Positions 16,381 to 24,536 of a stretch of DNA of 49,034 nucleotides are shown here, in pieces. The notes under the pieces are model-generated. The model had not been told where the DNA came from, did no database searches, and saw nothing but the letters and a program-made list of their open reading frames with translations. Position numbers and translations under genes: made by a program. How positions within the stretch are numbered: the stretch's first letter is position 1; each line of letters begins with the position of its first letter. This stretch comes from Verrucomicrobiota bacterium (lineage in GTDB: Bacteria; Verrucomicrobiota; Verrucomicrobiia; Opitutales; Opitutaceae): contig JAEKKV010000028.1 in the NCBI GenBank assembly GCA_019510185.1, positions 1 through 49,034 on the forward strand, in the 5' to 3' direction.

Positions 16381-16890
16381 TCATTGGCCGGCGGCTTTCG
16401 CCATTTGGGCGGCCTCGCCGCTGAGCCGCTCCCAGGTCGCTTCGAGAGCCTGCGGAAGGATGCGCGTCTGGCCGAGCACGGGCATGAAGTTGTTGTCGCC
16501 GTTCCAGCGCGGCACGATGTGGCCGTGCAGATGCGGGATGCTGCCGCCGGCGGCGGAGCCGAGATTGAAACCGAGATTGAAGCCGTCGGGCCTCATGGTG
16601 GTGCGCAGGAGTTTTTTGCCGAAGGTGAGGATTTGAAAAAGATCGGCGCTTTCCGCCGGCGTCAGTTCCTCGATGTCGGTCACCTCGCGAAAAGGAATCA
16701 CGAGGAGGTGCCCCGGATTGTACGGGAAGCGGTTGAGCATGAGGTAGGAGGACGCCGTGCGATGCACGATGAGCGCCGCGCGATCGTCGCCCGAAGCGGG
16801 CAACTCGGTGAAGGGGCGTTGGAGATGGGGCATGCGCGGTGCCTCGATGTATTCCATGCGCCAGTAGGGATGGAGCTGCGACGTGTTCAA
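16381..16890 (-). CDS. HIT-family nucleotide hydrolase/phosphorylase
   Basis: 169 residues. The histidine triad H-L-H-G-H at 120-124 is followed by I-V-P-R-W, with N-P-G-H-L-L-V-I-P at 58-66, as in the Ap4A phosphorylase-like branch of HIT proteins. H122 would be the nucleophile by family knowledge. The substrate is probably an adenosine dinucleotide or AMP conjugate. It is the first gene of the minus-strand run that continues through phoH, 43 nt away. Confidence 0.92.
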   Translation of the reverse strand: MNTSQLHPYWRMEYIEAPRMPHLQRPFTELPASGDDRAALIVHRTASSYLMLNRFPYNPGHLLVIPFREVTDIEELTPAESADLFQILTFGKKLLRTTMRPDGFNLGFNLGSAAGGSIPHLHGHIVPRWNGDNNFMPVLGQTRILPQALEATWERLSGEAAQMAKAAGQ

Positions 16891-16960
16891 AGGTCGGGGA
16901 GCTAAAAGTCTGCCGGCGGCAAAGTCAAAGCCCCCGGTGGCCGCAAAGCCGGGCCGCAGT

Positions 16961-16989
16961 TTGAAATTGTCGGAGGCGCTTTATATAGC
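16961..16989 (+). promoter_or_regulatory. Possible sigma-70 promoter before fabF
   Basis: TTGAAA (16961-16966), 17 nt, TATAGC (16984-16989), 24 nt before the fabF start. The overlapping TATATA makes the exact -10 uncertain. It lies in the 123-nt divergent gap between the HIT gene and fabF. Confidence 0.35.
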
Positions 16990-17013
16990 GATGAATCTGG
17001 GTTCCTTTTCCTT

Positions 17014-18345
<1,332 letters not shown>

Positions 18346-18348
18346 ACC

Positions 18349-18978
18349 ATGGATCGCCGTCTTTTCTGGTTTTTCGGACTGCTCGCCCCGGTGGCGGCGT
18401 GGTCGTGGATTGCGCCGCATGACCGGTTTACCTGGTGGCTGGAGGCCGCGCCCGCCGTCGCGGGCACGGTGTTGCTTTTCATCCTGAGAAAAAGGTTTCC
18501 GCTCTCAACCCTGCTGCTCGTGCTGGTGGGCCTGCATTGCGTGGTGCTGCTGGTGGGCGCGCACTACACCTACGCGCGCGTGCCGCTGTTCGACTGGATT
18601 CGCGATGTCATGGGCGGAACGCGCAACGACTACGACAAGCTTGGCCATTTCACGCAGGGGCTGGTGCCGGCGATTCTCGCGCGCGAAATCCTGCTGCGCA
18701 CGTCTCCGCTGCGCGATCGCGGCGACGGCCGCCCTAGCCGCTGGCTGGGATTTCTGGTCGTCTGCGTTTGCCTGGCCTTCAGCGCGTTTTATGAACTGGT
18801 CGAGTGGCTCACGGCGATCACGCAGGGCGGCGCGGCGGACGACTTTCTCGGCACGCAAGGCGATGTGTGGGACACACAGGAGGACATGGCCTGGGCGCTC
18901 ATCGGCGCGGTGGTTGCCATGTTGGGATTGGCCCGCCTGCATAACCGTTCGCTTGCGAAAGTGCTGGCCGCACGCTGA
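18349..18978 (+). CDS. YjdF-like inner-membrane protein (DUF2238)
   Basis: 209 residues with about six membrane segments. Features of the DUF2238/YjdF family are visible: Y-T-Y-A-R-V-P-L-F-D-W around residue 64, D-Y-D-K-L-G-H-F-T-Q-G near 85, E-L-V-E-W in the middle, and F-L-G-T-Q-G-D-V-W-D-T-Q-E-D-M near 165. The acidic and His residues are conserved in the family, suggesting a metal or enzymatic site, but the function is unknown. It starts 3 nt after fabF and is 27 nt before the exosortase, so it is likely co-transcribed. Confidence 0.85.
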   Translation: MDRRLFWFFGLLAPVAAWSWIAPHDRFTWWLEAAPAVAGTVLLFILRKRFPLSTLLLVLVGLHCVVLLVGAHYTYARVPLFDWIRDVMGGTRNDYDKLGHFTQGLVPAILAREILLRTSPLRDRGDGRPSRWLGFLVVCVCLAFSAFYELVEWLTAITQGGAADDFLGTQGDVWDTQEDMAWALIGAVVAMLGLARLHNRSLAKVLAAR

Positions 18979-19005
18979 CGGATCGGGCAATTCCCCTGCT
19001 CACCC

Positions 19006-20022
19006 ATGTCTACCCTTTGGAAAAAATGGACGGCGACCGTGCCGGCGCCGTTTTTAACCGCGCTTTTGCTGGCGGCCGGCTTCATGGGATTCGTCGCCTG
19101 GGACCAGTCGCATTGGTGGAGCACCAAAGAGGACTACGGCTTCGGCTGGCTCGTGCCGGCCTTCGTCGGGTTTGTGGTGTACGACCGCTGGCCGCGCATC
19201 GTGGCGGCATTGCGGGCTTGCGAGATGCCGGGCAGTCCGCGGGCCTCGAGAAGCGCGGGCGGCTTGCTGGCGACTTTGGTTTACGGGGCGCTCACCGGCG
19301 GCGCGCTTCTTTTTCTCGTAGGCGCGCTCTACCGCGCCGGCGCGGGTTCGTCCTATCCCGGCACGCTGGCGATTTCACTGGGCACGGGAACGCTGCTGCT
19401 GCCGTTGCTGCTGCTCAACGCCCCCGAGACGTCTGCGGCCTCGGCGTCGAGTGTGCTTGGCGATGCACGCGTGAAGCTCATCGGGCTCTTTGTTTTTCCC
19501 GCGCTGGTCTGGCTAGTCTCGGCGCCGATGGTCTCCGTCGTCGAGGGCAACCTGAGCCTTTTCATGCTCAACCGGGTGACCTCGGTGGTATTCTTTGTTT
19601 TCGACACCCTGGGTCTGGAAATCGAACAACACGGCAATGTGCTGTGGTTGAAGGAAGTGATGCCGGGGCATCCCAACCAAGTTGGCGTGGCGGACGCGTG
19701 CTCGGGCATCCGCTCGTTCACGGCCTGCCTGTTCGCGGGGTCGTTTCTCGCCGCCGTTTTTCTGGATAAGCTTTGGAAGAAAATCGCGCTGGTCTCCTCG
19801 GCGATCGTTTTTGCCTTTATCATGAATCTCGCGCGCGGCCTGTTTCTGACGAGCTGGGCCTATGCGTATGGCAATGAGGCGATGGAAGGACGGGTGCATG
19901 ACATCGCGGGGTATTCCGTGCTGGGACTGACCGTGGTCGGACTCCTGTCCCTGCTGCCGCTGTTCTCTCTCGAGTTCGTGCACGACGAAGACGATGGCGG
20001 AGATAAGGACGAGGAAACATGA
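19006..20022 (+). CDS. Exosortase/archaeosortase family transpeptidase
   Basis: 338 residues, eight or more membrane segments. The exosortase triad is visible: C232 in A-D-A-C-S-G-I-R-S, R277 in M-N-L-A-R-G, and H298 in R-V-H-D-I-A-G-Y. Exosortases cut C-terminal PEP-CTERM-type sorting tails of exported proteins at the inner membrane, usually tied to surface polysaccharide. Its stop overlaps the waaA start (ATGA), so it is translationally coupled with lipopolysaccharide core synthesis. I see no PEP-CTERM tail on any secreted protein in this window, so its substrates lie elsewhere. The subfamily (Xrt letter) cannot be set from sight. Confidence 0.9.
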   Translation: MSTLWKKWTATVPAPFLTALLLAAGFMGFVAWDQSHWWSTKEDYGFGWLVPAFVGFVVYDRWPRIVAALRACEMPGSPRASRSAGGLLATLVYGALTGGALLFLVGALYRAGAGSSYPGTLAISLGTGTLLLPLLLLNAPETSAASASSVLGDARVKLIGLFVFPALVWLVSAPMVSVVEGNLSLFMLNRVTSVVFFVFDTLGLEIEQHGNVLWLKEVMPGHPNQVGVADACSGIRSFTACLFAGSFLAAVFLDKLWKKIALVSSAIVFAFIMNLARGLFLTSWAYAYGNEAMEGRVHDIAGYSVLGLTVVGLLSLLPLFSLEFVHDEDDGGDKDEET

Positions 20023-21299
20023 TCTGGCTCTATCGTCTTCTTTTTCCGCCGGTGATGGTGCTGGCCGCGCCATATTACCTGTTGCGCATGCGCCGTCGTG
20101 GCGGGTATCGGAGCAACTTTTCCCAGCGCTTTGGGGCCACACCGGCTTTGCCGGCCAAACGCCCCGGAGTGAAACGCGTGTGGCTGCAGGCGGTGAGCGT
20201 GGGTGAAATGCTGGCGATCGCGCCGCTGCTGGAAGGTCTGCGCGCCGATCCGGCGGTGGAGGTCTATCTCACGACCACGACCAGCACCGGCTACGCGCTT
20301 GCCTGCGAACGGTACGCGGCGCTGACGGCGGGCATCGCCTATTTTCCCATCGATGGATGGCCGTTTTCGCGGCGGGCCTGGAGTCGTATCGCTCCGGATC
20401 TGGTGATTCTTACCGAAGGCGAGCGCTGGCCTGAGCATATTCACCAAGCGGCAACGCGCGGCATTCCGGTGCTGGCGGTGAACGCGCGGCTTTCGGATCG
20501 AAGCTTTAATCGCATGCGGCGCTTTCGCGGGCTGGTCGGTGCGCTGCTGGGCGGCGTCACGCGCGTGCTGGCGGGTTCGGCGCTCGACGCAGAGCGCTTT
20601 CGGTCGCTGGGCTTTCCCGCGGAGCGCATTATCACGACGGGCAACATCAAGCTGGATGTGACCATTCCGGCAATCAGCGAGGCGGAAAAATCCGCGCTGC
20701 GCCAGGAGCTGGGATTGGGCGACGCGCCTGTGTTGCTGGGCTCATCCACCTGGCCGGACGAGGAGGCGGCGATGCTGAAGGTTTATCAAGCGTTGCGGAG
20801 CGAGGGGCAGGCAGTGCGGCTGCTCCTGGTTCCGCGCCATGCCGAACGGCGCGCCGAAATCGAGACGCTGCTCAAGGGAGCCGGGGTGAGTTACCATTTT
20901 CGTTCGCGCGGTGCGGCCTCGGCTCCGGTCGAGGTGGCGGTGGGCGACACGACGGGCGAACTGCGCCGGCTCACGCAGCTGGCGCAGGTGGTTTTTGTGG
21001 GCAAGAGCCTGCCGCCGCATCACGAAGGCCAGACGCCGGTCGAGGCGGCCGTGCTGGGCAAGCCGGTGGTGTTCGGTCCGGCCCTGTCGAATTTCCGGGC
21101 GATCGCACGCGAGCTGCGGGAAACGGGGGCCGCGCGCTCCGTCGCCAATGCCGGCGAATTGGCCGCCGTGGTGAAAGAGCTGTGGACTGACGCCGCGGCG
21201 AGGGCGCGCATGGCGGCGGCGGCGCAGGCCTGGCACCTGGCCAATCAGGGCGCGGTGGCGCGTACGCTGGCCGTAATCCGCGCGGAACTCGCCGGTTAA
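20019..21299 (+). CDS. waaA: 3-deoxy-D-manno-octulosonic acid (Kdo) transferase
   Basis: 426 residues, the family length. WaaA (KdtA) adds Kdo to lipid A precursor on the cytoplasmic side of the inner membrane. An N-terminal membrane anchor is followed by W-L-Q-A-V-S-V-G-E (about residues 55-63; the Glu is the catalytic base by family knowledge) and L-T-E-G-E-R-W-P near 130. The C-terminal GT-B half has the donor region F-V-G-K-S-L near 326 and G-Q-T-P-V-E-A-A. This shows the organism makes lipopolysaccharide. Its TAA shares the TTAA with the stop of the convergent ABC ATPase (4-nt overlap). Confidence 0.94.
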   Translation: MIWLYRLLFPPVMVLAAPYYLLRMRRRGGYRSNFSQRFGATPALPAKRPGVKRVWLQAVSVGEMLAIAPLLEGLRADPAVEVYLTTTTSTGYALACERYAALTAGIAYFPIDGWPFSRRAWSRIAPDLVILTEGERWPEHIHQAATRGIPVLAVNARLSDRSFNRMRRFRGLVGALLGGVTRVLAGSALDAERFRSLGFPAERIITTGNIKLDVTIPAISEAEKSALRQELGLGDAPVLLGSSTWPDEEAAMLKVYQALRSEGQAVRLLLVPRHAERRAEIETLLKGAGVSYHFRSRGAASAPVEVAVGDTTGELRRLTQLAQVVFVGKSLPPHHEGQTPVEAAVLGKPVVFGPALSNFRAIARELRETGAARSVANAGELAAVVKELWTDAAARARMAAAAQAWHLANQGAVARTLAVIRAELAG

Positions 21300-22660
21300 G
21301 CGGCGGGTGGTGTCGGCGGCACGGCGGCCGTGTGCGCGGCGCCGCGCGAGGACCGTTTCGGATCATAGAGCCGCAACTGGTGCTGGCGCTGATCGTAGCT
21401 GATGATTTCGGAATGCCGCCCCCAGGCGAGCAGGGTGCGGAAAAGTTGCTTGGGCTTTTCGTGCGGCAGCGCGGCCTGAAGTTCGCGGAGAAGCTCCTCT
21501 TCCGCGAGTGTTTGGTTTTCTTGCACGCGAATGAGGCGGACGAGCAGATCGAAAATTTTCAGCTTCAACAGCTGCTCGCGCACGAGTTTCTTTTGTTCGG
21601 TGGTGGACGCGCCGACCGTCTGCCGTCCGAGGTCGGTCATGACGACGTCCTGGCCCGGGGTGGCGACGAAGCCGAGGAGCTCGGCGGCCTTGATCACGCG
21701 GACAACCGCGCCGAACTCGCGGCCAAAACGTTCGGCGAGGTCGAACACATCGCAGGGTTCGTCGCCGAGGAGGGTGAGCAGGCCGAGCACTTCGCCGGGC
21801 GTGACGTAGGGCAGGCTGACGGGCGCGATGCGTCGGCGTGAGGCGTCGACCTTGGTCACGACCTTGCCGGGGTCGGCGCAGACGGTGTCGGGGAGATTCG
21901 TGTGGGTGAGGATGCCGTGGAGCGTCTCGACCGCGGCGCGAAAGGCGGGAGCGTCGGGGTCGCGGGGGTAGGGCAGCGTGTTGGGCACGATCTGCGCGAT
22001 ACGGCCGGGTTGTGCGGCGAGCACGACGATGCGCGTGGCGAGAAAGACGGCCTCGGAGATGTTGTGGGTGACGAAGACCATCGTGCGCAGCGGGTGATCG
22101 GGGGAGGCGAGCAGGCGGCCGATCTCGTTGCGCAGAGTCTCGGCGGTGAGCACGTCGAGCGCGCTGAAAGGCTCGTCCATGCACAGGACCTCGGGCTGGG
22201 CGATGAGTGCGCGAGCGATGCCGACACGTTGTTTCATGCCGCCGGAAAGTTCGCGCGGATAGGAGTATTCGTAGGCACCGAGACCGACCGTGGAGAGCAC
22301 GGTTTCGAGGCGCGCCTGCTGCTCGGCAGGGGGGAGATGCTCGATCGGAAGCAGGATGTTGCCGCGCACGGTCAGCCAGGGAAACAGCGCGAAATTCTGG
22401 AACACCATCGCGACGCCGGGGGAAACTCCGTGGAGCGGCTGGCCGCGGTAGCCGACTTCGCCGCGGGTGGGTTGGACGAGGCCGGATAGCACGCGGATGA
22501 GCGTGGACTTGCCGCAGCCGGAGGGGCCGAGGAGCGCGACGACGTCGTTTTCGGAGACGGTCAGGCTGATGTCCGACAGCACGAGATCGTGTTCATGCCC
22601 ATGGGAGGCATATTCGTGGCAGACGTGCTTGATGTCGATCAGAGGAGAAGGCGCGTTCAT
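21296..22660 (-). CDS. ABC transporter ATPase, NitT/TauT type, with C-terminal AAA-associated domain
   Basis: 454 residues, much longer than a plain 260-residue ATPase. P-loop G-P-S-G-C-G-K-S-T at 45-53, Q-loop F-Q-N-F-A-L-F-P-W near 87-95, signature L-S-G-G-M-K-Q-R at 138-145, Walker B L-C-M-D-E-P near 159-164. Residues from about 290 form an AAA-associated, winged-helix-like domain (V-T-P-G-E-V-L-G-L-L) seen in a subgroup of nitrate/sulfonate/taurine-type ATPases, with a disordered Ala/Pro tail. It pairs with the double permease 3 nt upstream. Ligand unknown. Confidence 0.9.
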   Translation of the reverse strand: MNAPSPLIDIKHVCHEYASHGHEHDLVLSDISLTVSENDVVALLGPSGCGKSTLIRVLSGLVQPTRGEVGYRGQPLHGVSPGVAMVFQNFALFPWLTVRGNILLPIEHLPPAEQQARLETVLSTVGLGAYEYSYPRELSGGMKQRVGIARALIAQPEVLCMDEPFSALDVLTAETLRNEIGRLLASPDHPLRTMVFVTHNISEAVFLATRIVVLAAQPGRIAQIVPNTLPYPRDPDAPAFRAAVETLHGILTHTNLPDTVCADPGKVVTKVDASRRRIAPVSLPYVTPGEVLGLLTLLGDEPCDVFDLAERFGREFGAVVRVIKAAELLGFVATPGQDVVMTDLGRQTVGASTTEQKKLVREQLLKLKIFDLLVRLIRVQENQTLAEEELLRELQAALPHEKPKQLFRTLLAWGRHSEIISYDQRQHQLRLYDPKRSSRGAAHTAAVPPTPPAA

Positions 22661-22663
22661 GGC

Positions 22664-24397
22664 TCAGGTGCCGAAGCGGCAGCGTTCGTTGGCGAGGGCT
22701 TGAAGTTTTTTCCAGACGGTGCGGTTGATGCCAACCACGATCACGGCCATGATCAGCACGGCCGCGGTGAGCTTGGGAAAGTTGCCGGAATCCGTCGCCT
22801 GGCTGATGAGCGCGCCGAGGCCGGTGGCTTGATAGAGCTTGTTTCCGGCGTGGACGTACTCGGAGACGATGGTGGCGTTCCACGCGCCGCCGGCGGCGGT
22901 GATCCAGCCGGTGACCAGGCCGGGCGCGACCGCGGGGAGCAGGTAGCGCCACCACCGGCGCCAACCGTCGAGGCGGAGGATGGCGGCGCAGCTGCGAAGA
23001 TCGTTGGGAATTGCCGAAGCGGCCGCGGCGACGTTGAAGAGAATGTACCACTGCGTCCCGAGCATGATGAGCGGGATCGAGCCCCATTCGAGCGAGCCGC
23101 CCATCGCGATCACTAGCGCGAGGATCCACGGGTAAATCATCGGCGCAGGAAAGGACGCGGCGAACTGGATAAATGGCTGAAGCCGGCTCGACAGCTTGGG
23201 GTTCAGTCCGATGCCGATGCCGGCGGGCAACGTCCAGAGCGTGCCCAACGCCACGGCGGCGAACACGCGACCGAAGGAAATCGCGGAATCGACGCCGATC
23301 TCCCGCCAGTCCGAGGCCCTGACGTGGGTCAGTAGCATTACCAGCCGCACAAAGCCGACAGCCAGGACCATGAGCACGATTCCCAAAAAACAACGATAGA
23401 CCCAGCGCCCGAATCCGGCCCGAGTCGGTTTTGCGGAAGAGGTTAGCGCGGCGGCTTCGGCGTGCGGCGCATTCTTGGGCTGCACCAGCCGCGCGCTGAT
23501 GCGGCCTAAGAATTGGGCTAGTCGTTGCATGGCCCGCGAACGGGCGAGCCATAGGCTCAGCCGCGACTGCGGCGGTTGCGCGCCGGCGAAGTCGTCGAGG
23601 TTGAACTTTCGCGACCATTGCAAAAGCGGCCACCACACCAGCCGGTCCACCGCCACGATCACGCACCCCATGGCGATCACGCCACAAATCTGGGCGCGCA
23701 CGTCGCCCGCGGCGATGGCCGCGCTCATGTAGGAGCCGATGCCCGGCACGCGAAAATCTTGGGTGCCGAGCTGAAACGACTCCGTGATGCTCAGGAAAAA
23801 CCAGCCGCCCGCCATCGAGACCATGCTGTTGTAGATCAGGCCCTGCACCCCGACGGGAAGTTCGACTTTCCAGAAACGCCGCCACCAGCCGAGGTCGTAC
23901 AACCGGGAGAGGGAGCGGAAATCGGGCGGCATGCCGCGCAACGAATCATAGTAGCTGAAGGTCATGTTCCAGACCTGCCCCGTGAAAATCATGAGCACGC
24001 AGGCCAGCTCCAGCCCGACATTGCTGTTGGGGAAAAGTCCGACCAGTGCGAGGACGAGGCCGGGCAGGAAGCCGAGCACCGGAATGCTTTGCAGCACGTC
24101 GAGCGCGGGCAGGATAAACCGCCGCGCCCGCGTGTCGTAAAACGCCCAGGACGCCACGAGCAACGTGAACAGCAGCGAGAAAAAATAGGCGATCCAGCCG
24201 CGGGCGAAGGAAAAGAGCGCGTAGGCCGGCAGCGATGACGGTGACAGGTCGATCTCCACTTTCGTGTGCAATGGCTGCCGCCATTCGCCGATCACGTGGG
24301 CCGTGCCAAACACCAGCGAGATCAGTCCCGCCAGCACGACGGCGTCCACCAGCGGATTCGCTCGGCGGGACGTCGGGTTGGCTTGGGTGATGGACAT
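22664..24397 (-). CDS. Fused ABC transporter permease, two BPD domains
   Basis: 577 residues from ATG 24397; a TTG at 24421 would add 8 residues. Two consecutive permease domains are fused: one in about 75-280, the other in about 340-560, each with several membrane segments and an EAA-like loop (the first near L-Y-D-L-G-W-W-R-R-F-W-K-V-E-L-P, the second near L-R-L-D-G-W-R-R-W-W-R-Y-L-L-P). This fits the NitT/TauT-type ATPase downstream. A periplasmic binding protein gene is missing from both sides, so the binding protein must be encoded elsewhere. Likely one transcript with the ATPase. Confidence 0.87.
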   Translation of the reverse strand: MSITQANPTSRRANPLVDAVVLAGLISLVFGTAHVIGEWRQPLHTKVEIDLSPSSLPAYALFSFARGWIAYFFSLLFTLLVASWAFYDTRARRFILPALDVLQSIPVLGFLPGLVLALVGLFPNSNVGLELACVLMIFTGQVWNMTFSYYDSLRGMPPDFRSLSRLYDLGWWRRFWKVELPVGVQGLIYNSMVSMAGGWFFLSITESFQLGTQDFRVPGIGSYMSAAIAAGDVRAQICGVIAMGCVIVAVDRLVWWPLLQWSRKFNLDDFAGAQPPQSRLSLWLARSRAMQRLAQFLGRISARLVQPKNAPHAEAAALTSSAKPTRAGFGRWVYRCFLGIVLMVLAVGFVRLVMLLTHVRASDWREIGVDSAISFGRVFAAVALGTLWTLPAGIGIGLNPKLSSRLQPFIQFAASFPAPMIYPWILALVIAMGGSLEWGSIPLIMLGTQWYILFNVAAAASAIPNDLRSCAAILRLDGWRRWWRYLLPAVAPGLVTGWITAAGGAWNATIVSEYVHAGNKLYQATGLGALISQATDSGNFPKLTAAVLIMAVIVVGINRTVWKKLQALANERCRFGT

Positions 24398-24536
24398 GGG
24401 GCAGGTGAACGCTGCGGGCAAAATGCGACAAGCGAGAAAGTGATTTTGTGCCCGTCCAACACGTTTGAATTCACCTGATTGTAATTAAGGATTGCCCACA
24501 GCGCGGCGCGGCCTACGGTCCGGCCTTTTACGCTGG

